This document shows, in pieces, positions 16,984 through 27,377 of a stretch of DNA of 64,000 nucleotides. The number at the start of each line of letters is the position of its first letter. Position 1 is the first letter of the stretch. The notes below the pieces were generated by a model. That model made no database searches. It was not told the origin of the DNA and worked only from the letters and a program-made list of their open reading frames with translations. The position numbers and the translations under genes were made by a program. The DNA lies in NCBI GenBank assembly GCA_029251785.1, contig JAQXCQ010000186.1:32053-96052 (forward strand), written 5' to 3'. Source of the stretch: Maricaulis sp. Lineage in GTDB: Bacteria > Pseudomonadota > Alphaproteobacteria > Caulobacterales > Maricaulaceae.

Positions 16984-17808
16984 TTAGTGCTCTACATTTT
17001 CCCAAATCTGGCGGTACGCCAGATAAACCAGGACGGAGAACAACAATAAGAAGAGCAAGACCATAACGCCCAGCTGCTTGCGGGCTTCCATATGTGGATC
17101 GCCGGCCCAGGCCAGGAATGTCACAATATCGTCCGCCATTTGCTCCGGTGTCGCCGCTGTACCATCAGCATACTCCACGCGGTCTTCAAACAATTGAGGG
17201 GCCATCGCGACAATATTGCCCGGATAGGCTTCATTGTAATACTGGCCAGGACCAACGGTGACACCTTCCGGCGCATGATCGGTATACCCCAGCAGGAAGG
17301 CGCGAATGTAATCTGCACCACCGCTACGGGCTTTGACGATCAGGGACAAATCCGGTGGCAAGGCACCGAGTGTTCCACGCGCCTGATACGCATTCTCGAA
17401 AATCCACGGAAAGCGGTCAGAAACACGTGGTGTGCGCTCAATGGCCTCACCCGTATCCGTATCCACATCCCGAGCCTGATAAGCCCAGTTTGCCGCAACC
17501 TGCATGACAACCGGATTATCATTCGGATTTGCGAATTCTTCACTCGCAAACGGGCCACCAGCCTCTCCCAGGTTACGGAAGCTGAGCTGGTTTAGAGAAT
17601 GGCAGCTGGCGCAGATTTCCTGATAGATCTGGAAACCGCGCTGAACGGAATTGCGCTCATTGTTATCACCGTCAATGAAAGTCCCGAACGGACCATTAAA
17701 GATCCAGTCGTGCTTTTCGACCTCATGGCCATTGCTCTCAGCGGCAATCGCCGCGCCTGACAAACCGAGTGCTGCAAGGGCAGCGGTGAAAATGCGTGTG
17801 ATTTTCAT
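16984..17808 (-). CDS. petC: Cytochrome c1 of the bc1 complex
   Basis: A 274-residue cytochrome c1. It has a signal peptide (MKITRIFTAALAALGLSGAAIAA). The haem c site EICASCHSLNQLSFRNL (C-A-S-C-H at about residues 66-70) is followed by a distal methionine probably in NIVAMAPQLF. A single C-terminal anchor (LGVMVLLFLLLFSVLVYLAYRQIW) holds it in the membrane. It passes electrons from the Rieske centre to soluble or membrane cytochrome c. It is the last gene of petABC, 12 bases after petB, and the operon ends at a strong hairpin. Confidence 0.95.
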   Translation of the reverse strand: MKITRIFTAALAALGLSGAAIAAESNGHEVEKHDWIFNGPFGTFIDGDNNERNSVQRGFQIYQEICASCHSLNQLSFRNLGEAGGPFASEEFANPNDNPVVMQVAANWAYQARDVDTDTGEAIERTPRVSDRFPWIFENAYQARGTLGALPPDLSLIVKARSGGADYIRAFLLGYTDHAPEGVTVGPGQYYNEAYPGNIVAMAPQLFEDRVEYADGTAATPEQMADDIVTFLAWAGDPHMEARKQLGVMVLLFLLLFSVLVYLAYRQIWENVEH

Positions 17809-17820
17809 GATATCGCTCCC

Positions 17821-19089
17821 CTAGGCCTTGCTCGTACCGAGGACAGATTCCTCGATACTCGCCGGGCGTGGTTTCGGTTTTTCGACAATGCCAAGAATTG
17901 GCAGGATCAACAGGAAATAGGCGAAATAGTAGAAGGTCAGGAACTGAGCCAACCACAGAAATTTGATGCCGCCAAAGACAATGTCATCCGGATTGTTGGC
18001 ACCGCAATAGCCAAGGCCCAGCGCACCAACAACAAAGAAGATAAAGAACCAGCGCGTCAGTGGACGGAAGCGCATGGAACGAACCTTCGATGTGTCCAGC
18101 CAAGGCAGGACAAACAGGATCGCAATCGCACCAAACATCGCCAGCACACCACCCAGCTTCGCATCGATCGGGCCGATGTCGAAGGTGATGGCCCGCAAGA
18201 TCGCGTAGAACGGCAAGTAATACCATTCAGGCACGATATGCGACGGTGTCGATAGCGCATTCGCCTCGATGAAATTGTCTGCGTGGCCCAGCGCGTTCGG
18301 CATAAAGAACACGAAGAAACAGAAAATCATCAGATACAGCAAGATCGCGAAGCCATCTTTCACCGTATAATACGGGTGGAAGGGCAGCGTATCTTTCTTG
18401 GTCTTCACACTAATACCGACCGGATTGCCATTACCCGGCACGTGTAGCGCCCAGATATGCAGACCCACAACGGCGGCGATGATAAACGGCAGAAGATAGT
18501 GCAGAGAGAAGAAGCGGTTCAACGTGGCCTGACCAACCGTAAAGCCACCCCAAAGCCATTCGCGGATTGCTTCGCCAACAAACGGGATTGCGCCCACCAG
18601 ATTGGTGATCACCATCGCGCCCCAATAGGACATCTGTCCCCAAGGAAGCACGTAACCCATAAAGCCGGTCGCCATCATCAACAGATAGATCACAACACCC
18701 AGGATCCACAAAATTTCCCGTGGCGCCTTGTAGGAGCCGTAATACAGGCCCCGGAACATATGAATGTAGACAGCGATGAAGAAGAAGCTCGCACCATTGG
18801 CGTGCATTGATTGTAATAGCCAGCCATTGGGCACATCGCGGACGATGCGCTGGATGCTGTTGAAGGCCATGTCCTCATGCGGAATGTAATGCATGGCCAG
18901 CGTGATGCCGGTGATGATCTGGATCATCAGGAAGACAGTCAGAATACCACCAAACGCCCACCAGTAATTGAGATTACGGGGCGTCGGGTAGTCGACAAAG
19001 CTGTCATAGCCAAGACGGATAATCGGAAGACGATCATCCAGCCAGGTCATCAGACCCGGCTTGGGATTGTATGTCGAAGGTCCGCTCAT
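17821..19089 (-). CDS. petB: Cytochrome b of the bc1 complex
   Basis: A 422-residue cytochrome b with eight or nine membrane spans. Haem ligand histidines lie in the second span (TLAMHYIPH) and in the fourth, [19 protein letters not shown]. The Qo-site PEWYY loop is present ([18 protein letters not shown]). The ATG at 19089 is chosen because it overlaps the petA stop as ATGA; an upstream GTG-type start would add four residues. The protein oxidises ubiquinol at Qo and reduces quinone at Qi, pumping protons across the inner membrane. Together with petA and petC it forms the minimal three-subunit alphaproteobacterial complex. Confidence 0.96.
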   Translation of the reverse strand: MSGPSTYNPKPGLMTWLDDRLPIIRLGYDSFVDYPTPRNLNYWWAFGGILTVFLMIQIITGITLAMHYIPHEDMAFNSIQRIVRDVPNGWLLQSMHANGASFFFIAVYIHMFRGLYYGSYKAPREILWILGVVIYLLMMATGFMGYVLPWGQMSYWGAMVITNLVGAIPFVGEAIREWLWGGFTVGQATLNRFFSLHYLLPFIIAAVVGLHIWALHVPGNGNPVGISVKTKKDTLPFHPYYTVKDGFAILLYLMIFCFFVFFMPNALGHADNFIEANALSTPSHIVPEWYYLPFYAILRAITFDIGPIDAKLGGVLAMFGAIAILFVLPWLDTSKVRSMRFRPLTRWFFIFFVVGALGLGYCGANNPDDIVFGGIKFLWLAQFLTFYYFAYFLLILPILGIVEKPKPRPASIEESVLGTSKA

Positions 19090-19709
19090 GATACAGCCCA
19101 CCCTGATGCCGCAGCTTCTTCACCGGAGATACCAATTTTGACTGTGGTATCGTTCTCGAAGATGTAATCGGGAACCGGCAGATTTTCCGGAGCAGGTCCG
19201 CGGCGGATACGCGCCGAAGTGTCATAGTGCGACCCATGACACGGGCAATACCAGCCCTCGTAATCTCCGGTGTTTTCATCGAGCCCCAGCGGGACGCACC
19301 CCAAATGGGTGCAATTGCCCTTCACGATGAGATACTCATCGCGAAGCACCCGATTTTCATCCGTGCCGGGCGTGCCGTCCGGGAGGTTCTCATTGCGAGC
19401 CTCCGGGTCAGGCAGTTCGCTCAACTCGACAGACCGCGCGGCCGTAATGGCCTCCGCTGTCCGGCGTCGGACAAACAGGGGTGCACCGCGGTGCATCACC
19501 GTTATCTCGGAACCAACCTGTACAGCCGAAATATCGACCCGGGTTGAACCAAGTGCCAGCGTATCCGCTGCAGGACTCATCTGATCGATGAATGGCCAAG
19601 CCACCAAACCGCCACCAAGTGCGGCCATGCCGCCTGCAGCGATATAGATGAAGTCGCGACGGGACGGTTCTTGTCCGCTTCCGTCTGGCGCGCCGTTAGT
19701 TTCCGTCAC
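19086..19709 (-). CDS. petA: Ubiquinol-cytochrome c reductase Rieske iron-sulfur subunit
   Basis: A 207-residue Rieske protein. Near the N-terminus is a twin-arginine-type motif and anchor helix ([20 protein letters not shown]), so it is exported folded. The [2Fe-2S] ligands are in CTHLGCVPL and CPCHGSHYD, with the two disulfide cysteines in their usual places. It is the first gene of petABC, preceded by about 180 bases shared with divergent trmL, where the operon promoter must lie. It carries electrons from ubiquinol at the Qo site to cytochrome c1. Confidence 0.96.
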   Translation of the reverse strand: MTETNGAPDGSGQEPSRRDFIYIAAGGMAALGGGLVAWPFIDQMSPAADTLALGSTRVDISAVQVGSEITVMHRGAPLFVRRRTAEAITAARSVELSELPDPEARNENLPDGTPGTDENRVLRDEYLIVKGNCTHLGCVPLGLDENTGDYEGWYCPCHGSHYDTSARIRRGPAPENLPVPDYIFENDTTVKIGISGEEAAASGWAVS

Positions 19710-19890
19710 GAACCGACCTCTCTTCTTTTTGTCTGTGGAGTATCGCGAATGCGACCCCCTGCCCCTGAAACCTTGACGTCAAACCAAATGCGCGGTTTGA
19801 CGCTGTATTACTAACCGCCTGACGCTGAAATCTGCACGCGACACAACATCGCAGGTTGAGATCGCAGCTACGGCCTGTGCGCGGATTAAA

Positions 19891-20343
19891 ATGCGGCTCG
19901 TCTTTTATCAACCCGATATTCCGCAAAACTTTGGTGCGGCCATGCGCGTCGCCTCCTGTTTTGGGGCTGGTCTCGACGTGATCGAACCCTGCGGCTTCCC
20001 GCTGTCAGCCAAGGGAATCCGCAAGGCGGCGATGGACTATTCTGCCTCCATTAGCCCTGTCAGGCATGGCTCCTGGGAGCTGTATAAAAATAGTGGAGAA
20101 GCTCAAAAAGGTCGTTTGATCTTGTTCACGACGACCGGTGCGAGCGATATTTGGGACTTCAATTTCGCCCCGGATGACCGACTGCTATTTGGTCGAGAAA
20201 GTGCGGGCGTTCCCGAAGACATCCACCAATCCGTGCCGCTTCGCGTGCGAATTCCGATTCGCCCGGACACCCGGTCCCTCAATGTAACCGTCTCCGCCGC
20301 CATCGCCCTGGCCGAGGCCAGCCGGCAATTGGGTCAGTTATAG
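19891..20343 (+). CDS. trmL: tRNA (cytidine(34)-2'-O)-methyltransferase
   Basis: A 150-residue SPOUT-fold methyltransferase of the TrmL (YibK) subgroup, which lacks extra domains and is about this length. It begins MRLVFYQPDIPQNFGAAMRVASCFG, the conserved N-P-x-N-x-G-x-x-x-R-type motif 1. The deep-knot motifs LLFGRESAGVPEDIHQSVPLRVRIPI and SLNVTVSAAIALAEA are complete. It methylates the ribose of the wobble base in tRNA-Leu. Transcription is divergent from petABC. Its last ten bases overlap the end of the convergent membrane-protein gene. Confidence 0.94.
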   Translation: MRLVFYQPDIPQNFGAAMRVASCFGAGLDVIEPCGFPLSAKGIRKAAMDYSASISPVRHGSWELYKNSGEAQKGRLILFTTTGASDIWDFNFAPDDRLLFGRESAGVPEDIHQSVPLRVRIPIRPDTRSLNVTVSAAIALAEASRQLGQL

Positions 20344-21185
20344 CTGAGCAACCCCCGGAGGCCAGTCACCGCATACTCAGAGTCCAGGTAAGCGCTCAAA
20401 AACTCTAGCATGGCGAGGCATGCCAGCCGGTACTCCACCTCATCGACCGGCAGGCGACCATCGAGCAGATCCACCCGGTCAGCACCCAGTACGCTGACGG
20501 CACTGTCATAGGCTTGGTTTTGAACTGCATCAGCGACCTCTTGGTCGAAATCGATTGCCCCGGACGATGCCGATCGCACCATATCGAGCAAGGGTTCGAC
20601 TAGATCGTTTTCGTCTGCTCCCAATTCTGCCAGGTCTGGTGCCTGAGGCCCGCCGGCGACGTCGTAAAAATAGAATCCATAGCAGGCGCGCGGATGGTGA
20701 ATGAGCGTTTCTTCGGTCAATGCCACCATGTTTTCATAAAGGGATACGATCGATTCATCCGAAGCCCTTGGGCCAAATTCTGTGATGATCCACCCGCCAA
20801 TACGGTCTCCCTCAGCCTCGGAAGCCCGGACACTCTCCGCATATCCGCCGCGCCGATAGGCCGCGGCGATCGACGTTCGCCAGGCCATCGCTTGCTCGGG
20901 CGCATATTCTTGCAGGACTTGGAAGATCGGCTCTTGCTGGAGGGTCGCCTCAACCGCTCGGTCAACCTGCGCAGCCAACACATTTCGGATCGGCTTGCCC
21001 AGATATGGCTCCAGATAGGGTGGCCCCAGATTGGCACCGGCGACCAGTAGCAAAAGCGCGAGAACACGTGCCATTCCGAAATTGCGGCCATCGGGTTGGA
21101 CACGAAAAACCCGCCCGATCAACAGACCGATACCTGCCCCCGCCACACCACCGATTGCGGTGAGCGATAAAAACGCCCAGTCCAT
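20334..21185 (-). CDS. Hypothetical membrane-anchored protein, 283 aa
   Basis: I do not recognise this protein. Two hydrophobic spans at the N-terminus (AFLSLTAIGGVAGAGIGLLIGRVF and ARVLALLLLVAGANLGPPYL) anchor a mostly helical, acidic domain of about 220 residues. The domain contains CYGFYFYDVAGG with a single cysteine and a repeated pattern of 'A-x-x-x-A' helices. The likely topology is a periplasmic or cytoplasmic helical domain tethered at the membrane. It is convergent with trmL, overlapping by ten bases, and divergent from hemF across a gap of 237 bases in which I see no further gene. Confidence 0.6.
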   Translation of the reverse strand: MDWAFLSLTAIGGVAGAGIGLLIGRVFRVQPDGRNFGMARVLALLLLVAGANLGPPYLEPYLGKPIRNVLAAQVDRAVEATLQQEPIFQVLQEYAPEQAMAWRTSIAAAYRRGGYAESVRASEAEGDRIGGWIITEFGPRASDESIVSLYENMVALTEETLIHHPRACYGFYFYDVAGGPQAPDLAELGADENDLVEPLLDMVRSASSGAIDFDQEVADAVQNQAYDSAVSVLGADRVDLLDGRLPVDEVEYRLACLAMLEFLSAYLDSEYAVTGLRGLLSYN

Positions 21186-21422
21186 GCTATTTATCCCCCG
21201 ACCTGTGCATCAACGTTAGGGCGCAATTAAACGTGCCTGCAAGTCTCTTCAAAGGTTCAACGCACAGTTTCCTCTCCAGTGTTGCCGATCCACCACCAAT
21301 CGAGCACCACATCTATGTCGCCTCCCTGATTCAACTAAACGACATCCCCGGTCCGCGCGCAGTTGTCCTATTGCCCTGCCCACGACGCGCGTTATTCATG
21401 ATCCAATCAATTGGAGCGCCAC

Positions 21423-22316
21423 ATGACGACAGACACCCTCACCTCGGCTGATATAGCCAGCCAACGCGTCACAGCCAGCACCTGGTTCAGTGAGTTGCGC
21501 GATCGCATTTGTGCGGAATTTGAGCGTCTGGAAGACGAGGCTCCGACCGAGCTTTACACCGGTGACGCCGGGAGATTCCAACGTGAATCCTGGACTCGCG
21601 GCGACGGCACAACAGATCAGGGCGGCGGCATCACGTCGATCATGCGAGGGCGACTGTTTGAAAAAGTCGGTGTTCACGTCTCGACGGTACACGGTGAATT
21701 TTCCGAGAAGTTCCGCGCCCAGATTCCTGGTGCCGAAAAAGATCCGCGTTTCTGGGCCTCCGGCATCTCCCTGATTGCCCACATGTGGAATCCGAACATC
21801 CCGGCTGTGCACATGAATACCCGCTTCATCAACACCACAAAATGGTGGTTTGGGGGCGGCATGGACCTGACACCGGTGCTCGACCAGGCCCGTACCCAGG
21901 ATCATCCCGACACAATAGACTTCCATGCGGCCTGCAAGACTGTTTGCGACAAGCATGGCAATGAATACGACCGCTTCAAGGAATGGGCCGACACTTATTT
22001 CTACCTGCCCCACCGCGATGAACCCCGCGGCATTGGCGGTATTTTTTACGATCGCTTCAATACCGGCGATTGGGATGCCGATTTCAAATTCACCCAGGAT
22101 GTCGGGCTCGCCTTCTTCGACATCTATCCCCAGCTGGTCCGCCGCCAGATGGGCGTCGCCTGGACTGACGATCAGCGCGAGGAACAACTGATCCGCCGCG
22201 GCCGCTATGCCGAATTCAACTTGCTGCATGACCGCGGCACCAAATTCGGTCTGGAGACTGGCGGCAATGTAAAATCAATCCTGTCCAGCATGCCGCCGAT
22301 GGCGAAGTGGCCATGA
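21423..22316 (+). CDS. hemF: Coproporphyrinogen III oxidase, oxygen-dependent
   Basis: A 297-residue aerobic coproporphyrinogen oxidase, typical length. The ATG at 21423 follows GGAG by about six bases; an in-frame TTG 12 bases earlier is less likely. Signatures include [37 protein letters not shown] and [19 protein letters not shown], all conserved in HemF. The enzyme decarboxylates two propionates of coproporphyrinogen III using oxygen, in cytoplasmic haem synthesis. It suits an aerobe with a bc1 chain. No other haem gene is adjacent; a terminator follows. Confidence 0.96.
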   Translation: MTTDTLTSADIASQRVTASTWFSELRDRICAEFERLEDEAPTELYTGDAGRFQRESWTRGDGTTDQGGGITSIMRGRLFEKVGVHVSTVHGEFSEKFRAQIPGAEKDPRFWASGISLIAHMWNPNIPAVHMNTRFINTTKWWFGGGMDLTPVLDQARTQDHPDTIDFHAACKTVCDKHGNEYDRFKEWADTYFYLPHRDEPRGIGGIFYDRFNTGDWDADFKFTQDVGLAFFDIYPQLVRRQMGVAWTDDQREEQLIRRGRYAEFNLLHDRGTKFGLETGGNVKSILSSMPPMAKWP

Positions 22317-22377
22317 GTGGTGTGAAGCCGAACTCATATTCAAACGATTGAGGCCAGCATTCCATCAATGAATCAAA

Positions 22378-22406
22378 AAAGCCCCGGCGTGCGCCAGGGC
22401 TCTTTG
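22378..22406. terminator. Probable bidirectional terminator after hemF
   Basis: The stem AGCCC-GGCG / CGCC-GGGCT (22380-22403), with one mismatch and a small loop, is flanked by AAAAAA on the left and TCTTT on the right. It works on the + strand for hemF and, with a better T run, on the - strand for the CCA-transferase operon. Confidence 0.65.
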
Positions 22407-22514
22407 AACCACAACAATGATGACGCAATTGGCATCAATCCACTTCGCCTGTTTTACAGAAACAGTCGCACCAAAACACACGCTTACAAGATAGTCAGAA
22501 ATGGTAATACAATA

Positions 22515-22617
22515 GCCGGCCAGAACGACCAGGCGCGTTCGGTGCAGTCGTTCTGGGTAGGCTCTCTGAGCCGTAACTCAACGCGCCCGATCGACTGCAA
22601 CAAGTAAGCTCTTGTCT
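22515..22617. other. Structured non-coding segment between hemF and the CCA transferase
   Basis: Within the 305-base gap there is a dense set of inverted repeats: CCAGAACGAC (22520-22529) with GTCGTTCTGG (22547-22556), GGCTC-TCT-GAGCC (22560-22572) and ACAAG/CTTGT near 22600-22616. Two further pairs conflict with the first stem: GGCGCGTT (22532) with AACGCGCC (22580), and TGCAGTCG (22543) with CGACTGCA (22592). It may be a terminator/attenuator array or a small RNA. No gene is seen here. Confidence 0.4.
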
Positions 22618-22621
22618 CTGA

Positions 22622-23860
22622 CTATTGCTTCAAACGGTCCAGTAGAGCTTGCTTGGTCGGCTCGAAACGTTCGGCAATCCAGAACGCCTTCAGTTCATCC
22701 ATCGCATCGCCCAGCATCGGGCCCGGCTCATAGCCGCGCAGGATCAAATCTCCACCCTTGATTGGGAAATCCGGCTCTTTCCATTCCTGGGCAAACTTCG
22801 CCAGCAACGTCCAGTCTCTCGGTGGGGGCGCTATTTCGCCCGCCGCGGCCAATCGTGCCTGATCTTCAAAAGCGCGGGCTCCCAGCGCCATGATCGCGCG
22901 CTCAGCAGCAGCCATATCGGAAAACGCACCCAGAACATCTTCCGTAACCGACGGGTCTACTGCCCCATCAAGACGCTTTGCTTCAGCTTTCGACATTTTC
23001 ATTTTTGCTGCCATATCCCTGATCCTCTTTTGACCAACTCCGGCGAGGGCGACAAATCGCAACAGCGAATCGGGCCTCTGACGGGTAATTATATCCTGGA
23101 CAACAATACCACCTAGGATTCTTAAGGATCCGTTCACATCAATCAGATTTTTAAGAATTCCTGTGTCGGACATGACACGCAAAACAGCGCGTGGGTCCGG
23201 CGCAGCAAGTATCTTTTTCAGCTCACTCCACACCCGCTCGATCGACAGTTTCTTTAAGCCTGCTTGAAGATCAACAGCCGCTGCAAGCCCGACCGCATCC
23301 AGGTCACCGTGCCCGTACCAGGCCTCGAAGCGGAAGAGGCGCAATGTGCGCAAATAATCTTCGCGGATACGTTGTTCCGCTGAACCAACAAAAACGAATC
23401 GTCGCTTCGCCACATCTGCCAGCCCCCCGGTCGGGTCAAAAATTTCGCCATTCAGATCGGCGTAGAGCGCATTGAGGCGAAAATCGCGACGTTGAGCGTC
23501 CGCCGTCCAATCGTCGGTAAAACTGACAACAGCCCGCCGCCCGTCTGTTTCCACGTCCTGCCGCAGACTGGTCACTTCGTGTTCCACCCCATCCGCGATG
23601 ATCGTGACCGTCCCATGCTCAATCCCGGTCGGGATTACCCGCAGTCCCGCATCCTCCGCGGCGGCCATCACATCGGCCGGCCGTAATTGTGTGGCGATAT
23701 CGATATCCGCGACCGGTTCTCCAAGCAGCGCACTTCGCACGCACCCGCCGACAAACCGTGACTGCCCCGCCTGTGCCGCATCGAGCGCCGCCATAACACT
23801 CAGCGTGCCCTTTGCGCGCATCCAGTCATGCTCTCGCGGATCAAGGCTCAACGGGTTCAT
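22622..23860 (-). CDS. CCA tRNA nucleotidyltransferase / poly(A) polymerase family
   Basis: A 412-residue class II nucleotidyltransferase. The head domain has FVGGCVRSALLGEPVADIDIAT, with G-G-x-V-R and the D-I-D metal pair, then RDFRLNALYAD and FDPTGGLADVAKRRFVFVG. IREDYLRTLRLFRFEAWYG matches the tRNA/ATP-binding 'D-x-L-R-x-L-R-x-x-R-F' motif. It adds or repairs the 3' CCA of tRNA, though alphaproteobacterial members of this clade cannot be told from poly(A) polymerase by eye. It starts with an ATG overlapping the stop of the DUF6111-like gene (ATGA). It is the last gene of the four-gene leftward cluster beginning at 25391. Confidence 0.92.
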   Translation of the reverse strand: MNPLSLDPREHDWMRAKGTLSVMAALDAAQAGQSRFVGGCVRSALLGEPVADIDIATQLRPADVMAAAEDAGLRVIPTGIEHGTVTIIADGVEHEVTSLRQDVETDGRRAVVSFTDDWTADAQRRDFRLNALYADLNGEIFDPTGGLADVAKRRFVFVGSAEQRIREDYLRTLRLFRFEAWYGHGDLDAVGLAAAVDLQAGLKKLSIERVWSELKKILAAPDPRAVLRVMSDTGILKNLIDVNGSLRILGGIVVQDIITRQRPDSLLRFVALAGVGQKRIRDMAAKMKMSKAEAKRLDGAVDPSVTEDVLGAFSDMAAAERAIMALGARAFEDQARLAAAGEIAPPPRDWTLLAKFAQEWKEPDFPIKGGDLILRGYEPGPMLGDAMDELKAFWIAERFEPTKQALLDRLKQ

Positions 23861-24207
23861 TGCCGGCCGCCGTCATCCTCGGTCAAAGCATCGTCTGCAT
23901 TGCTATCCGGGTCCTCGGAATTGGGGGTTTCAGGTTCAGCGACTTCAAACCGCCCGGGAACCACCTGCCCGTCTTCAATCCGAGGTGGAATATACACACC
24001 GTCTCCCGTCGATGAGTCATCCAACATGACCAAGACCGTCAGCATAAGCATAGCCGCGACGAGGCCGGCGGCTGCCACCTGGACGATCGGAAAGGCCGGC
24101 TGGTCATTGTCAGCCTGATCCGCAGACCAACGAGTATTTCGCCAGAAAAGATACATCAGGAATGGGAAGGCAAACGCCGCCAGTTCCAAGAGAGTCATTC
24201 GCAGCAT
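23857..24207 (-). CDS. DUF6111-like small membrane protein
   Basis: A 116-residue protein with two membrane spans (LLELAAFAFPFLMYLFW and IVQVAAAGLVAAMLMLTVLVML) and a long acidic, proline-rich C-terminal tail (PETPNSEDPDSNADD). The arrangement and position, between a NUDIX hydrolase and the CCA transferase, fit the alphaproteobacterial DUF6111 family. Function is unknown. It overlaps the CCA transferase start by four bases and starts three bases after the NUDIX gene ends, so it is translated as part of that operon. Confidence 0.7.
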   Translation of the reverse strand: MLRMTLLELAAFAFPFLMYLFWRNTRWSADQADNDQPAFPIVQVAAAGLVAAMLMLTVLVMLDDSSTGDGVYIPPRIEDGQVVPGRFEVAEPETPNSEDPDSNADDALTEDDGGRQ

Positions 24208-24210
24208 GAT

Positions 24211-24828
24211 TTATCCATAAAGCCTGTCATACAAAGACTTGAGCATGCCCGCAGTCGCACCCCAAATGAATCGGTCTTCCCACGGCATCGCGTAGTAATA
24301 CCGCCGTTTGCCATTCCACACACGTGATTGTCGCTGATGATTGGCCGGATTCATCAAAAAATCGAAGGGCGTATCGAAGATTTCCGCCACTTCACTGATT
24401 TGCGGCGTGATTGCGTAGCCAGGATTAAGCACACCCACATAGGGCGTCACGCGAAAGCCCGTTACGGTTTCATAGGCATCAAAACGACCAATCGGTTCGA
24501 CATATTTTCGGGCTATACCGGTTTCTTCCTCGGTTTCGCGCAGCGCGGCCTGCAAGGAGGTTTCGCCCTCTCCGTCAACGCGCCCACCGGGAAACGCAAT
24601 CTGACCAGCGTGATTATTGAGATGTTCGGCCCTTAAGGTCAGCAACACTTTCGGCGCGCCATCGTGCAGGATCAGCGGCACGAGAACTGCGGCTGATCGC
24701 AATGCTCTACCGCTCGGCGACGCCTTTCCGTTCAGGTCACCATCACCCCGACGCGGCGGTTGATCCTCGCCGCCCAGAGGGTCCAGGCGCGCGCGCATCA
24801 ACTCGACCAGATCGCATTGCGGCCTCAA
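24211..24828 (-). CDS. NUDIX hydrolase (CoA pyrophosphatase-like)
   Basis: A 205-residue NUDIX enzyme. The Nudix box fits G-x5-E-x7-R-E-x2-E-E-x-G, from GGRVDGEGE to RETEEETGI, and is preceded by RAEHLNNHAGQIAFPGG, the UPF0035/NudL motif of CoA diphosphatases. It probably splits CoA or acyl-CoA into phosphopantetheine and 3',5'-ADP. The longest form uses a TTG at 24828 overlapping the DUF1285 stop (TTGA). An ATG ten codons in (24798) is an alternative start. It sits in the DUF1285-NUDIX-DUF6111-CCA cluster, an arrangement kept in many alphaproteobacteria. Confidence 0.88.
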   Translation of the reverse strand: MRPQCDLVELMRARLDPLGGEDQPPRRGDGDLNGKASPSGRALRSAAVLVPLILHDGAPKVLLTLRAEHLNNHAGQIAFPGGRVDGEGETSLQAALRETEEETGIARKYVEPIGRFDAYETVTGFRVTPYVGVLNPGYAITPQISEVAEIFDTPFDFLMNPANHQRQSRVWNGKRRYYYAMPWEDRFIWGATAGMLKSLYDRLYG

Positions 24829-25391
24829 TTCTTGGGCTCCAGCGCGAAAAACACACCATCACTCCACACACCCATCACGCCATCCTTGTCCACAGCCAAT
24901 TCAGCCAGTTCGTAAAATACCGGCCGCGACATCAGCGCATCCAGCCGATCGCGAATACGTACCAGAGGCGTCGGCTCATCCGATCCGTCCTCGTAATTCA
25001 CTGAGATAGGCATTTTTTCGCCCGCTTCCACCACATCACCGAAATTTGTTGTAAATATCAGTGACTGGTTTTCATCGGCTCCGACAGCGTCGACTCGCAC
25101 GGCTATAAAGGGTGCGACCTCCACTTCGATGGCGATCTTTTCCACCGGCGTCACCAGATAATGAACGCCGTCGTCATCTTTTCGCAAGATTGTAGAAAAC
25201 AAGCGTGTCAGAGGTTGTCGCGTTATGCGCGCGCCTTCATGCCACCAAGATCCGTCACGTTTGATGACGAGGTCCATTGCCCCGCAATATGCTGGCTCCC
25301 AAAGGTGGACTGGCGGCAAAGATTTGCCCGCTTCCCGCGCAGTTTTTACAAGAGACTGCAGTGAATTCGTATTTTCGGTCTGTCTAGCCAT
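24825..25391 (-). CDS. DUF1285 family protein
   Basis: A 188-residue member of DUF1285, a cytoplasmic family of unknown function. Conserved stretches are LPPVHLWEPAYCGAMDLVIKRDGSWWHEG, RLFSTILRKDDDGVHYLVTPVEKIAIEVEVAPF and FTTNFGDVVEAGEKMPI. The two beta-rich repeats suggest a ligand-binding domain. The ATG at 25391 is preceded by AAAGG at a suitable distance, and is favoured over a GTG two codons earlier. It is the first gene of the leftward cluster with the NUDIX hydrolase. It is divergent from moxR, with 80 bases between the starts for both promoters. Confidence 0.85.
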   Translation of the reverse strand: MARQTENTNSLQSLVKTAREAGKSLPPVHLWEPAYCGAMDLVIKRDGSWWHEGARITRQPLTRLFSTILRKDDDGVHYLVTPVEKIAIEVEVAPFIAVRVDAVGADENQSLIFTTNFGDVVEAGEKMPISVNYEDGSDEPTPLVRIRDRLDALMSRPVFYELAELAVDKDGVMGVWSDGVFFALEPKN

Positions 25392-25471
25392 GGACACCTT
25401 TTATGCGCAACGCCATGCTCGTGACAACGAACGGGCCTATAGAAGATCTGTATCGCAAGGAAAGCAGAATT

Positions 25472-26470
<999 letters not shown>

Positions 26471-26474
26471 CACC

Positions 26475-27374
26475 ATGGCACCGCGCGACAAACGTCATCA
26501 GGAAGCCCGCGCCGTCTCGCTTCGCCATGAGGGCGAACAGGCGGCTGCCTCCCTGCCAGCCCTGCTGGCAGAAGCCGAGCGCATTGCCGCGACGGTGGCC
26601 CAGGGTGTCCATGGACGTCGTCGCTCCGGTGTCGGTGAAACCTTCTGGCAGTATCGCCACCATCGCCCCGAAGACGGGCGCGCCGCCATTGACTGGCGTC
26701 AATCTGCCCGCAGCGATCAGCTATTTGTCCGTCAGAATGAGTGGGAAGCCGCCAACACCGTCTGGCTCTGGCGCGATGGTACGCCGTCGATGCAATTCAA
26801 TTCAGCACCGCGCGAACATCCCAGCAAGCTGGACCGTGCCTCCGTTTGCCAGATTGCCCTAGCCGCCTTGCTGACCCAGGGCGGTGAACGCGTCTCCGTG
26901 CTCGGCGAATCGGCGATCTCTCGCACCGGAGCCCTCGGTCTTGAACGCGTCTCCCGTCGGCTGGCACTTGGTCCTGGCGAGCATGCCAGCGTGGAAGCCC
27001 CGGAAATTAGCCGCTTCGGCCGCATTGTTTTGGCGAGTGATTTTCTCGACCCGCCCGAAACCTGGGCGGCACGCTTGTCACGATTTGCCGCGATCGAAGC
27101 CCAGGGTGTCCTGCTCCGCATTGTCGATCCGGCCGAGGAAGACTTCCCGTATTCTGGTCGCACCCGTTTTGAACACCCCGGCAGCCATGACAGCTTGCTG
27201 TTTGGTCGTGCCGAAGAAGCCCGCTCCACCTACCGGGAACGCTGGGCCAAACACAATGACACACTTACCAATCTGGCCCGCCAATATGGCTGGACGATGG
27301 TGACACACCGCACAGACCGCACCGCGACCAGCGCCGTATTGGCCCTCTATCGCGCGCTGGCCAAGGACGTCTAA
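26475..27374 (+). CDS. DUF58 domain-containing protein
   Basis: A 299-residue protein with the DUF58 signature. GRRRSGVGETFWQYRHHRPEDGRAAIDWRQSARSDQLFVRQNEWE contains the conserved 'G-x-G-x-x-F-x-x-x-R-x-Y-x-x-G-D-x-x-R-x-I-D-W' string in variant form. A VWA-like fold follows, without an obvious metal site (WLWRDGTPSM). It starts five bases after the moxR stop. DUF58 proteins occur next to MoxR throughout bacteria and are thought to be clients of the ATPase. The biological output of this operon in alphaproteobacteria (often placed with aerotolerance or envelope functions) is not settled. Confidence 0.9.
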   Translation: MAPRDKRHQEARAVSLRHEGEQAAASLPALLAEAERIAATVAQGVHGRRRSGVGETFWQYRHHRPEDGRAAIDWRQSARSDQLFVRQNEWEAANTVWLWRDGTPSMQFNSAPREHPSKLDRASVCQIALAALLTQGGERVSVLGESAISRTGALGLERVSRRLALGPGEHASVEAPEISRFGRIVLASDFLDPPETWAARLSRFAAIEAQGVLLRIVDPAEEDFPYSGRTRFEHPGSHDSLLFGRAEEARSTYRERWAKHNDTLTNLARQYGWTMVTHRTDRTATSAVLALYRALAKDV

Positions 27375-27377
27375 ATC

